A DNA stretch of 13,394 nucleotides from an uncultured Collinsella sp. Its GTDB lineage: Bacteria; Actinomycetota; Coriobacteriia; Coriobacteriales; Coriobacteriaceae. A program made the translations under genes and the position numbers. Location: contig URBM01000043.1 of the NCBI GenBank assembly GCA_900545995.1, forward strand, positions 1-13,394, read 5' to 3'. Below, piece by piece: positions 4,713-12,595 of the stretch (positions are counted from its first letter, which is position 1; the number at the start of each line of letters is the position of its first letter). Under the pieces are notes generated by a model that saw only the letters and a list, made by a program, of their open reading frames with translations, was not told the origin of the DNA and did no database searches.

Positions 4713-7361
4713 ATGGTGAAAAAGTCACCGGAAAACACTACTCCCGCAATTGTGGACAACGTAGAGGCGCTTGAGGCTAAGCTCGCTCAGATGCGAGAGG
4801 CCCAGGCGCTTTTTGCTACGTACACGCAGGAGCAGGTCGACAAGATCTTCTATGAGGCCGCCATGGCCGCCAACAAGGCTCGTATCCCGTTGGCGAAGAT
4901 GGCCATCGAGGAGACCGGCCGCGGCGTTCTTGAGGACAAGGTCATCAAGAACCACTACGCCGCAGAGTACATCTACAACGCTTACAAGAACACCAAGACC
5001 TGTGGTGTCCTGGAGCGCGACGAGGCTTACGGCATCACCAAGATCGCCGAGCCCATCGGCATCGTGGGCGCCGTCATCCCGACGACCAACCCCACCTCCA
5101 CCGCGATCTTCAAGACGCTGATCAGCCTGAAGACCCGCAACGCCATCATCATCTCCCCGCACCCGGCAGCCGCCAAGTGCACCATCGCCGCCGCCAAGCT
5201 CGTGCTTGACGCCGCCGTCAAGGCCGGCGCTCCCGAGGGCATCATCGGCTGGGTCGATGTCCCCTCCATCGAGCTGACCAACATGGTCATGCGCGACGTC
5301 GATATCATCCTCGCAACCGGTGGCCCGGGCATGGTCAAGGCCGCCTACTCCTCGGGCAAGCCCGCCCTGGGCGTTGGCGCCGGTAACACCCCGGTCGTCA
5401 TCGACGACACCGCCGACGTGCTGCTCGCCGTCAACTCCATCATCCACTCCAAGACCTTCGACAACGGCATGATCTGCGCTTCCGAGCAGTCCGTGACCGT
5501 CATCGACACCATCTATGACCAGGTTAAGGCCGAGTTCCAGAAGCGCGGCTGCTACTTCGTCAAGCAGGGTGCCGAGATGGAGGCCCTGCGTGCCGCCATG
5601 TTCAAGAACGGCGCCCTCGATCACCGCATCCCCGGCATGGCCGCCGCCAAGATCGCCGAGCTCGCCGGCATCGAGGTTCCCGCCAAGACCAAGATCCTGA
5701 TCGCCGAGGTCACCTCCACCGACCCCGCCAAGGAGGAGTTCTCCCACGAGAAGCTCTCCCCGGTCCTGGCCATGTACCACGCCAAGGACTTCCAGGAGGC
5801 CGTCGACAAGGCCGAGCACCTGGTGCTCGCCGGTGGCCCGGGCCACACCGCCTCTCTGTACGTGCACCCCGCCCAGGCCGAGAAGATCAGCCTGTTCGAG
5901 CACGTCATGAAGGCCTGCCGTATCGTCATCAACACCCCGTCTTCGCACGGCGGCATCGGTGACCTGTACAACTTTGGCATGAAGCCGTCTCTGACCCTGG
6001 GCTGCGGCTCCTGGGGCGGCAACTCCGTCTCCGAGAACGTTGGGGTGAAGCACTTGATCAACGTTAAGACTGTGGCCGAGCGCCGTGAGAACATGCTGTG
6101 GTTCCGCGCTCCCGAGAAGGTCTACTTCAAGAAGGGTTCCACGCCCGTCGCCCTCGACGAGCTCGGTACCGTCATGGGCAAGAAGCGCGCCTTCATCGTC
6201 ACCGACCAGTTCCTCTTCAAGAATGGCAACACCCGCGCCATCGAGGCCAAGCTCGACGAGATGGGCATCGCCCACGACTGCTTCTACGACGTCGAGCCCG
6301 ATCCGTCGCTGCAGTGCGCACGTCGCGGCGCCAAGCAGATGGCTCTCTTTGAGCCTGACGTGATCATCGCCGTCGGCGGTGGCTCCGCTATGGACGCCGG
6401 CAAGATCATGTGGATGATGTACGAGCACCCCGAGTGCAAGTTTGAGGACATGGCCATGGACTTCATGGACATCCGCAAGCGTATCTTCACTTTCCCCGAG
6501 ATGGGCAAGAAGGCCTACTTCGTCGCCGTCCCGACCTCTTCGGGTACCGGCTCCGAGTGCACGCCGTTCGCCATCATCACCGACAAGGAGACCGGCATCA
6601 AGTGGCCGCTCGCCGACTACGCGCTGCTCCCCAACATGGCTATCGTCGACGCCGACAACTGCATGACCGCCCCGCGCGGCCTGACCGCTGCCTCCGGCAT
6701 CGACGTCATGACCCACGCCATCGAGTCCTACGTCTCCATCATGGCTTCCGACTACACCAAGGGCCTCTCCGAGCGCGCTGCTAAGCTCGTCTTCGAGAAC
6801 CTGCCCTCCAGCTTCACGAACGGCGCCAAGGACCCGCACGCCCGCGAGGAGATGCACAACGCCTCCTGCATGGCCGGCATGGCCTTCGCCAACGCCTTCC
6901 TGGGCCTCAACCACTCCATGGCCCACAAGCTCGGCGCTTTCCATCACCTGCCCCACGGCCTCGCAAACGCCGTCATCCTGACCCGCGTCATGCGCTACAA
7001 CGCCGCCGAGGCTCCCGTCAAGATGGGCACGTTCTCCCAGTATCCTTACCCCAACGCGCTGCACAACTACGCCGAGATGGCCAAGTACTGCGGCATCGAG
7101 GGCAAGGACGACAAGGAGGTCTTCGAGAACTTCATCACGAAGCTCGAGGAGCTCAAGGACTTCATCGGCGTCAAGAAGACCATCGCCGACTACGGTGTTG
7201 ACGAGCAGTACTTCCTCGACACCCTCGACGAGATGACCGAGCAGGCATTCAACGACCAGTGCACCGGCGCCAACCCGCGCTACCCGCTCATGAGCGAGAT
7301 CAAGGAGCTCTACCTGGACGCCTACTACGGCCGCGAGCCTCAGGACTACGCCGTCTGCTAG
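4713..7361 (+). CDS. adhE: Bifunctional acetaldehyde-CoA dehydrogenase / iron-dependent alcohol dehydrogenase
   Basis: AdhE reduces acetyl-CoA to acetaldehyde and then ethanol, reoxidising two NADH during fermentation, and usually assembles into long filaments (spirosomes). The 882 residues match full-length AdhE. The N-terminal aldehyde dehydrogenase domain (about 1-445) has NPTSTAIFKTLISLKTRNA at about 126-143 and the catalytic cysteine C255 in NGMICASEQS. The C-terminal iron alcohol dehydrogenase domain (about 465-870) has the GGGSAMDAGK cofactor loop at about 555-564 and PTSSGTGSECTPF at about 607-619. Its iron ligands D664, H668, H734 and H748 sit in GIDVMTHAIE and GLNHSMAHKLGAFHHLPHG, the E. 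coli ligands shifted by 11. The ATG has AAGGAG six bases upstream. Third positions are overwhelmingly C or G, as in very highly expressed genes. A large hairpin separates it from the downstream kinase gene. Confidence 0.98.
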   Translation: MVKKSPENTTPAIVDNVEALEAKLAQMREAQALFATYTQEQVDKIFYEAAMAANKARIPLAKMAIEETGRGVLEDKVIKNHYAAEYIYNAYKNTKTCGVLERDEAYGITKIAEPIGIVGAVIPTTNPTSTAIFKTLISLKTRNAIIISPHPAAAKCTIAAAKLVLDAAVKAGAPEGIIGWVDVPSIELTNMVMRDVDIILATGGPGMVKAAYSSGKPALGVGAGNTPVVIDDTADVLLAVNSIIHSKTFDNGMICASEQSVTVIDTIYDQVKAEFQKRGCYFVKQGAEMEALRAAMFKNGALDHRIPGMAAAKIAELAGIEVPAKTKILIAEVTSTDPAKEEFSHEKLSPVLAMYHAKDFQEAVDKAEHLVLAGGPGHTASLYVHPAQAEKISLFEHVMKACRIVINTPSSHGGIGDLYNFGMKPSLTLGCGSWGGNSVSENVGVKHLINVKTVAERRENMLWFRAPEKVYFKKGSTPVALDELGTVMGKKRAFIVTDQFLFKNGNTRAIEAKLDEMGIAHDCFYDVEPDPSLQCARRGAKQMALFEPDVIIAVGGGSAMDAGKIMWMMYEHPECKFEDMAMDFMDIRKRIFTFPEMGKKAYFVAVPTSSGTGSECTPFAIITDKETGIKWPLADYALLPNMAIVDADNCMTAPRGLTAASGIDVMTHAIESYVSIMASDYTKGLSERAAKLVFENLPSSFTNGAKDPHAREEMHNASCMAGMAFANAFLGLNHSMAHKLGAFHHLPHGLANAVILTRVMRYNAAEAPVKMGTFSQYPYPNALHNYAEMAKYCGIEGKDDKEVFENFITKLEELKDFIGVKKTIADYGVDEQYFLDTLDEMTEQAFNDQCTGANPRYPLMSEIKELYLDAYYGREPQDYAVC

Positions 7362-7378
7362 TTTTAGCACGGTTTTTA

Positions 7379-7417
7379 ACGGCGGGGGTGCACGGGTGTT
7401 TCACACACCCCCGCCGT
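7379..7417 (+). terminator. Strong hairpin behind adhE lacking a clear T run
   Basis: ACGGCGGGGGTG (7379-7390) and CACCCCCGCCGT (7406-7417) pair perfectly over twelve positions around a 15-base loop. What follows is CGCTTCTATCGC rather than a T run. A second GGGTG at 7394-7398 in the loop can compete for the same CACCC. It may act as a leaky terminator or as a 3'-end stabiliser of adhE mRNA that lets some transcription reach the kinase gene. Confidence 0.55.
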
Positions 7418-7449
7418 CGCTTCTATCGCATCGTTGAAAGGATGCAACC

Positions 7450-8214
7450 ATGCTGCTACCCGATTCCAAGACCGAGCTCGTCCGCCGTGGCAACAAGGTC
7501 GTTTACGACCTGGGCGACAAGATCGTCAAGGTCTTTAACGAGACCAAGCCTGTCTCCGACGTGTTCAACGAGGCTTTGAATCTTGCCCGCATCAATGAGT
7601 GCGGCATCCGCAGCCCCAAGGCTCTCGAGGTTTCCCAGCTCGAGAACGCCAACGGCTGGGCGCTCGTGACCGAGAAGGTTCCGGGCACCACCCTTGCCGA
7701 GAAGATGACTGCCGAGCCCCAGCGCTTTGGTGAGTATCTCGAGATGTTCGTCGACCTCCAGATCGAGATCCACGGCTACACCTCCCCGCTGCTCAACCGT
7801 CAGCGCGACAAGTTCGCCCGCATGATCGACAGCCTTGATCAGCTCAATGCCACCACGCGCTACAACCTTCAGGAGCGTCTGGACGGCATGACCAAGGAGT
7901 TCAAGGTCTGCCACGGCGACTTCAACCCCTCCAACGTCATCGTCGGCGACGACGGCCAGCTCTATGTGTGCGACTGGGCACACGCCACCCAGGGCTCCCC
8001 TGCTGCCGACGTTGCCACCACCTACCTGCTCTTCGCCCTCAACAGCAAGGATCAGGCCGAGGCCTACCTGGAGCTCTACTGCGACCGCGCCGACATGCCC
8101 ATGCAGGTCGTGCGTCAGTGGACGAGCATCGTCGCCGCTTCCGAGCTCGCTCGTAAGCGCAACGTGAACGATGAGTTCCTGAAGAACTGGATCGACGTCG
8201 TCGATTATCAGTAA
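7450..8214 (+). CDS. APH-family phosphotransferase, substrate unknown
   Basis: A cytosolic kinase-fold protein of 254 residues, related to aminoglycoside and choline/sugar phosphotransferases. A short N-lobe has VYDLGDKIVKVFN at about residues 18-30, where one of the lysines (K24 or K27) probably contacts ATP. The catalytic loop VCHGDFNPSN (153-162) supplies D157 and N162. VCDWAHATQGSPAADVATTY (173-192) carries the metal-binding D175, with tryptophan in place of the usual phenylalanine of DFG. There is no signal peptide or membrane segment. The ATG at 7450 has AAAGGA seven bases upstream. It follows adhE by 88 bases across a hairpin, so it may be partly co-transcribed; whether it serves ethanol metabolism is not shown. 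Resistance function is not supported: the family is broad and most members act on small metabolites. Confidence 0.85.
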   Translation: MLLPDSKTELVRRGNKVVYDLGDKIVKVFNETKPVSDVFNEALNLARINECGIRSPKALEVSQLENANGWALVTEKVPGTTLAEKMTAEPQRFGEYLEMFVDLQIEIHGYTSPLLNRQRDKFARMIDSLDQLNATTRYNLQERLDGMTKEFKVCHGDFNPSNVIVGDDGQLYVCDWAHATQGSPAADVATTYLLFALNSKDQAEAYLELYCDRADMPMQVVRQWTSIVAASELARKRNVNDEFLKNWIDVVDYQ

Positions 8215-8249
8215 TATCTGAGCGATTTATTTCGCATCGGAGGCACAAG

Positions 8250-8283
8250 AAAACCCCGCAGCTCATATGGGCTGTGGGGTTTT
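8250..8283. terminator. Bidirectional terminator after the kinase gene
   Basis: AAAACCCCGCAGC and GCTGTGGGGTTTT pair over 13 positions with one wobble around an eight-base loop; the arms provide A and T runs on either side. It ends plus-strand transcription from adhE and the kinase, and may also back up the minus-strand terminator next to it. Confidence 0.9.
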
Positions 8284-8310
8284 CCTTTACCCATCGAGTT
8301 TATTCACGCA

Positions 8311-8359
8311 ACAAAATAGACTGCTCCGCATCTCTTCCTAAGAGAGATACGGAGCAGTC
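8311..8359 (-). terminator. Terminator of the dxr-rseP-ispG-proS operon
   Basis: Positions 8343-8359 and 8319-8335 form a 17-pair stem with a seven-base loop, followed on the minus strand by TATTTTGT. The one non-Watson-Crick position is a G-U wobble on the minus strand and a C-A mismatch on the plus strand, so it works leftward. It stands about 30 bases beyond the proS stop. Confidence 0.88.
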
Positions 8360-8390
8360 CCGCAATTACATCTAATAGCAGAAACGTCGA

Positions 8391-10112
8391 TTAACGGCGG
8401 GCCGCCTTAACAAGCTCGGCAACCTTGGCGACGACCTCGTCAATCGCCACGTCCTCGCGCTCGCCCGTGGCACGGTCCTTGAGCTCAACGGTGCCGTTCT
8501 TAAGGCCACGCTTGCCAAGCACCACCTGATACGGGAATCCCATAAGGTCGTTATCGGCAAACTTAAAGCCGGGACGCTCGTCACGGTCGTCGACGACGAC
8601 CTCGATACCCTCGGCGCACAAGCCCTCGACGATTTGGTCGCAGACGGTTGCGCACTCCTCCTTCTTGGGATCGAGCGGAATCACAGCGACCTCGTACGGG
8701 GCAACGGAAACCGGCCAGACGATACCGTGCTCGTCGTTGTGCTGCTCCACGACGGCAGCAAGCGAGCGGGACACGCCCACGCCGTAGCAACCCATGATAA
8801 GCGGCTTCTCCTTGCCGTCCTCGTCCATAAAGGTGGCGCCCATGGCCTCGGAATACTTGGTACCCAGCTGGAAGACCTGCGAGACCTCGATGCCGCGAGC
8901 AGCAGAGAGCGGCTTGCCGCAGTGCGGGCAGGGATCGCCGGCAACGACGGTGACCAGATCTGCCCACTCATCGACGGTAAAGTCGCGCTCGGGGCAGGCA
9001 CCGGTAAAGTGATAATCGACCTCGTTGGCACCGCAGGCCCACTGCTTGGACTCGCGCAGGCTCTCGTCGCACACCAGACGGATGCCCTCGGGCAAGTTAA
9101 CCGGTCCGATAAAGCCCTTGTGCAGACCGTATGTCTGGAGCTCCTCGTCCGTCATCATGCGATAACCCTTGCCAAAGACATGCTCGGCCTTGCAGTCGTT
9201 GAGCTCATGATCGCCCGGGACGATGGCCACGACGGGCTTGCCCTCGGCATCGATGAGCGCCAGGGACTTGCGCGTGCCGTTCTCGGGGAACCCAAAGAAC
9301 TTAGCAACAGCCTCAATGGTGCCCATGCCCGGAGTCTCGACCTTGGTAAGCGTACCGTCACCGGGACCCTCAGTCACGACGACCTTGGTGCTTGCAGCCT
9401 CATCATCGGCGGCAAAACCGCAGTCATCGCAATAGACGAGAGAAGCCTCGCCGGCGTCGGCCAAAGCCATGTACTCGACGGAGGTATCGCCACCGATCTC
9501 GCCGGAGTCGGCAACGACGGGCAAGGCCTTGATGTAGCAGCGCTCGCAAATGTTAGCGTAGGCCTGCTTCATCTTGTCATACTCCTCCTGCAAGCTCTCC
9601 TGCGTGGCGGAGAAGCTGTAGGCATCCTTCATGATGAACTCGCGACCGCGCATCAGGCCAAAACGGGGACGGAACTCGTCGCGGAACTTATCCTGGATGT
9701 GATAGAGGTTCACTGGCAGCTGCTTATAGGAGCGCAGCTCGTTGCGCACCAGGGCCGTGACGGTCTCCTCGTGCGTGGGGCCCAGCACGAACTCGCGACC
9801 ATGACGGTCGTCAAAGCGCACAAGCTCCTTGCCATAGGCATCGATACGGCCGGACTCACGCCACAACTCGGCATCGACCATGATAGGCATCATAAGCTCC
9901 TGGGCGCCGGCGGCGTCCATCTCGTCGCGCACGATGTTCTCAATCTTGCGAATCGAGCGCCATGCGAGCGGCAGGTAGGAATACAGACCGGCGGCCTCCT
10001 TGCGGATCATGCCGGCACGGAGCAGCAGGCGGTGGCTGGCGAGCTCAGCGTCCGCCGGATCCTCTTTAAGCGTCGGCGCATAGAGCTTAGACATATACAT
10101 TGCTCGGGTCAT
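8391..10112 (-). CDS. proS: Prolyl-tRNA synthetase, bacterial type with editing domain
   Basis: ProRS charges tRNA-Pro with proline and clears mischarged alanine. The 573 residues match the bacterial (ProS type 1) form. The class II catalytic core shows FVLGPTHEE at about residues 108-116. Motif 2 is FRDEFRPRFGLMRGREFIMKD, from about 143, and motif 3 is GCYGVGVSRSLAA at 441-453. Between motifs 2 and 3 lies the YbaK-like editing insertion (about 224-408), with the conserved lysine in GTRKSLALI (K282). Two CxxC pairs, YCDDCGF (C228, C231) and DPCPHCGK (C395, C398), frame the insertion and could bind zinc. The anticodon-binding domain follows from about 470. The ATG at 10112 directly abuts the ispG stop (TAAATG), with GAGGAG six bases upstream inside ispG, so translation is probably coupled. 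Starts at M5 or M7 are possible but have poorer spacing. It is the last gene of the operon. Confidence 0.97.
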   Translation of the reverse strand: MTRAMYMSKLYAPTLKEDPADAELASHRLLLRAGMIRKEAAGLYSYLPLAWRSIRKIENIVRDEMDAAGAQELMMPIMVDAELWRESGRIDAYGKELVRFDDRHGREFVLGPTHEETVTALVRNELRSYKQLPVNLYHIQDKFRDEFRPRFGLMRGREFIMKDAYSFSATQESLQEEYDKMKQAYANICERCYIKALPVVADSGEIGGDTSVEYMALADAGEASLVYCDDCGFAADDEAASTKVVVTEGPGDGTLTKVETPGMGTIEAVAKFFGFPENGTRKSLALIDAEGKPVVAIVPGDHELNDCKAEHVFGKGYRMMTDEELQTYGLHKGFIGPVNLPEGIRLVCDESLRESKQWACGANEVDYHFTGACPERDFTVDEWADLVTVVAGDPCPHCGKPLSAARGIEVSQVFQLGTKYSEAMGATFMDEDGKEKPLIMGCYGVGVSRSLAAVVEQHNDEHGIVWPVSVAPYEVAVIPLDPKKEECATVCDQIVEGLCAEGIEVVVDDRDERPGFKFADNDLMGFPYQVVLGKRGLKNGTVELKDRATGEREDVAIDEVVAKVAELVKAARR

Positions 10113-11195
10113 TTATTTCTCCTCAATAAGCTTGTCGACCTCTGCCATAAGCGCGTCGACAATTTGGTCCTCAGCTACTTTACCAATGATCTGGCCATGC
10201 GAAAAGAGCAAGGCCTGACCACGTCCGCAAGCAACGCCCAGGTCGGCATCAGAAGCCTCACCGGGGCCATTAACGGCACATCCCATGACGGCAATCGAAA
10301 GCGGCGCGGAATAGTTCTTAAGCCGCTCGGTGACCTCCTCGGCGATGGGAATGAGGTTAACCTGGCAGCGGGCGCACGTGGGGCACGAGACAATCTCGGG
10401 ACCACGGCGACGCAGGCCCAGCGACTGTAGAATTCCCCAGGCGACCGGCGGCTCCTCAACCGGATCGGCCGTGAGCGACACACGCATGGTGTCGCCGATG
10501 CCTTCGGAAAGCAAGATACCCAAGCCTACAGAGCTCTTGATGGTGCCCTGAAGCTTGGTCCCCGCCTCCGTCACGCCCAGGTGAAGCGGAACGTGGGGAA
10601 TCTCACGTGACAGGGCTCGATAGGTATCGAGCGTCGTTTGCACGCTATGGGCCTTGGCCGAAAGCACAATGTTCGTAAAGCCGCGATCCTCAAAGTGCTT
10701 GACGAAGCGCTCGCTCGACATCACGAGCTTTTCGGGCTGCGTGAGGTCGTCGCGCTCGGCAATATCTTGCTCAAGCGAGCCCGCGTTCACGCCAATGCGA
10801 ATCGCACAGCCCGCGGCACCCGCAGCATCGATCACCGCGTCAACCTTGGCCCAATCGCCGATATTGCCGGGATTGATGCGCAGCTTGGCGGCACCGGCCT
10901 CAACGGCACCAATGGCGAGCTTATGGTTAAAGTGGATATCGGCGACAATCGGCACCGGAGACTCGGCACAGATGGTGCGGAAGCCCTCAAGCGCGGCCTC
11001 GGAGGGCACGCTCACGCGCACGATATCGCAGCCAGCCTGCGCCAACGCGCACACTTGCGCAAGCGTTGCCTGGGCATCAGCGGTATCGGTGCAGGTCATA
11101 GATTGGACCACCACCGGCGCGCCGCCACCGATCTGCACGCCGCCCACATGCACGGGGCGCGTCAGCTCGCGAGGCAAAGGATGGGATAAAGACAA
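10113..11195 (-). CDS. ispG: (E)-4-hydroxy-3-methylbut-2-enyl-diphosphate synthase
   Basis: IspG is the [4Fe-4S] enzyme that turns MEcPP into HMBPP, the penultimate step of the MEP isoprenoid pathway. From the chosen start it is 360 residues. The TIM-barrel part has PVVVQSMTCTDTAD at about 27-40 and PIVADIHFNHKLAI at about 82-95, followed by LRINPGNIG. The cluster part has SCPTCARC, with C271 and C274, and AVMGCAVNGPGEA, with C306 and E313 as the other ligands. An additional cysteine, C277, follows the usual pair. Start: no ATG fits. TTG at 11195 has AGGGGAG eight bases upstream, while GTG at 11204 is inside that Shine-Dalgarno. The frame stays open to 11282 within rseP, but the extra residues are not IspG-like. 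It begins 13 bases after the rseP stop and abuts proS. Confidence 0.95.
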   Translation of the reverse strand: MSLSHPLPRELTRPVHVGGVQIGGGAPVVVQSMTCTDTADAQATLAQVCALAQAGCDIVRVSVPSEAALEGFRTICAESPVPIVADIHFNHKLAIGAVEAGAAKLRINPGNIGDWAKVDAVIDAAGAAGCAIRIGVNAGSLEQDIAERDDLTQPEKLVMSSERFVKHFEDRGFTNIVLSAKAHSVQTTLDTYRALSREIPHVPLHLGVTEAGTKLQGTIKSSVGLGILLSEGIGDTMRVSLTADPVEEPPVAWGILQSLGLRRRGPEIVSCPTCARCQVNLIPIAEEVTERLKNYSAPLSIAVMGCAVNGPGEASDADLGVACGRGQALLFSHGQIIGKVAEDQIVDALMAEVDKLIEEK

Positions 11196-11203
11196 TCCAA
11201 ACA

Positions 11204-11210
11204 CTCCCCT
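11204..11210 (-). promoter_or_regulatory. Shine-Dalgarno that decides the ispG start
   Basis: AGGGGAG, beginning within the rseP stop codon, lies eight bases before TTG 11195 and excludes the overlapping GTG at 11204. Confidence 0.55.
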
Positions 11211-12570
11211 ACAGAATAAATCGAAGGATGTCGGAACGAAGCATATAGACAAACAGCAGCGCAAAGAGCGCGATGCCCACATAGCTCACAATCGTCTGGA
11301 CCTTGAGCGGAAGCTCGCGGCCCGCAATCTTCTGAATGATCTCGATGACTAGCTTGCCGCCATCGAGTGGCGGGATGGGCAGCAGGTTCATAAAGCCAAG
11401 CGAGAATGAAATGAGGGCGGCAAACGAAAGGAACGTGGCAGGGCCGGCAGCAGCAGCCTGTGAGGACATAACGCTAATACCCACGATCGAAGAGGACTGA
11501 TCGAGAATCTCCATCGTATGCTGCGGCTGGAGCAGGCGCATCACGCCCTCCGCTGTCTGCACAACATAGGAGAACGACAGGCGAGCCGACGTGATGGGGT
11601 CTAAACGGACCACCTGCGTAGAGGCATACACACCTAGGCGATCGTCCTCTTTGAGCGCAACCGTGGTCGAATGCTGCTTACCGTCACGCTCGTACTCAAT
11701 GGCGATATCGTCCTTACCGGCAGCCTTGCCGATGGCATCGTAAACGTCCATCCAGGTAGAGCACGATACTCCGTCGACCGAAAGAATCGCGTCGCCGCCC
11801 TCGATTCCCGCCGAGGCGGCAATCGAGCCTTCGTCAACCTGGCCAATCACATTGGTATCCACCGGCACGGTGACACCTGCGATGGAATAGATGCTCATAA
11901 GGAGCAAAAAACCCGTCAGGATATTGACGATAATGCCCGCAAGCAGCATAAAGGCACGCTTGACAAAGCCCTGGCCCAAATAGGTGTGCGAGCGCTCGCG
12001 CGCAAGGAATTCGGCCTCGTCGCACGGCAGTTCCCATACATCGCCCTCGGCAGTCGCATGCCCGCGATCGAACCGACGGCCGTCAAAGGTGGTATAACCC
12101 GCCGCGTCACGCGGCAGAGTCTGGTACTTGGTAGGATAGTAGCTCGGCGAGGGCTTCTCCCCTTCCTCATACCAGGGCGCGATGGAGCCCCAGCCCAGCA
12201 AAAGGGCGCATGCCTCGAGCACAACCTCCTCGGAAAGCTCGAGCTCGACAGCAAGGTCGGCCACGGTCACGCGACCATGACGATAGATAGCCGCGAGCAC
12301 GCGATCGGCGCACGAAACATCGGTCGGATCCATACCGCAGATGGCAGCGTAGCCACCCAGCAGCAGCGGGGTCACGCCAAACTTGGTTCCAATGCGACGC
12401 GACGTGTAATGGATGTCAAAGCGGCAAGGCAGGCCCAAAAAGAACTCGGTCACACGGACGCCGCAGGCACGCGCCGCAAAAAAGTGGCCGCCCTCGTGCA
12501 AAAACACGAGGACGGAAAGCATCAGCAGGCCCCAAAAGACCGATGAGAGAACGCTCAGAACAGTATCCAT
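11209..12570 (-). CDS. rseP: Site-2 intramembrane metalloprotease RseP with an inserted winged-helix-like domain
   Basis: RseP cuts membrane-anchored substrates such as anti-sigma factors inside the bilayer. From the ATG at 12570 it is 453 residues. TM1 carries the zinc motif HEGGH (H25, E26, H29). GVTPLLLGGYAAICGM at about 65-80 is the conserved beta-hairpin after TM1. TM2 is at about 204-232, a PDZ domain at about 236-310, and the second active-site motif NLLPIPPLDGG at 395-405 with D403. A last membrane helix is at about 425-445. Odd: between the hairpin and TM2 there are about 115 extra residues (about 81-195). The first half reads as a winged helix (ADRVLAAIYRHGRVTVADLA, then LSEEVVLEACALLLGWGSI); the rest is a polar, Tyr- and Asp-rich linker. 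The ATG is 25 bases after dxr. A TTG at 12585 with no spacing to AAGGA is less likely. It lies between the two isoprenoid genes, as is common. Confidence 0.92.
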   Translation of the reverse strand: MDTVLSVLSSVFWGLLMLSVLVFLHEGGHFFAARACGVRVTEFFLGLPCRFDIHYTSRRIGTKFGVTPLLLGGYAAICGMDPTDVSCADRVLAAIYRHGRVTVADLAVELELSEEVVLEACALLLGWGSIAPWYEEGEKPSPSYYPTKYQTLPRDAAGYTTFDGRRFDRGHATAEGDVWELPCDEAEFLARERSHTYLGQGFVKRAFMLLAGIIVNILTGFLLLMSIYSIAGVTVPVDTNVIGQVDEGSIAASAGIEGGDAILSVDGVSCSTWMDVYDAIGKAAGKDDIAIEYERDGKQHSTTVALKEDDRLGVYASTQVVRLDPITSARLSFSYVVQTAEGVMRLLQPQHTMEILDQSSSIVGISVMSSQAAAAGPATFLSFAALISFSLGFMNLLPIPPLDGGKLVIEIIQKIAGRELPLKVQTIVSYVGIALFALLFVYMLRSDILRFIL

Positions 12571-12595
12571 AAAACGAAAAAGCAATCCTTATGGG

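Noticed and set aside
4725..7370. An 881-codon open frame on the minus strand exactly opposite adhE
   Set aside because: It is a by-product of the extreme C/G third-position bias of adhE, which removes stop codons from the antisense frame. Its translation is Val/Leu/Gly/Asp repetitive with no recognisable domain.
7450..8214. Antibiotic resistance (aminoglycoside phosphotransferase) gene
   Set aside because: Only the general kinase-fold motifs are present; nothing specific to known resistance enzymes and no mobile context around it.
8634..10430. A 598-codon plus-strand frame opposite proS and the end of ispG
   Set aside because: Shadow of proS; it spans two real genes and has no domain signature.
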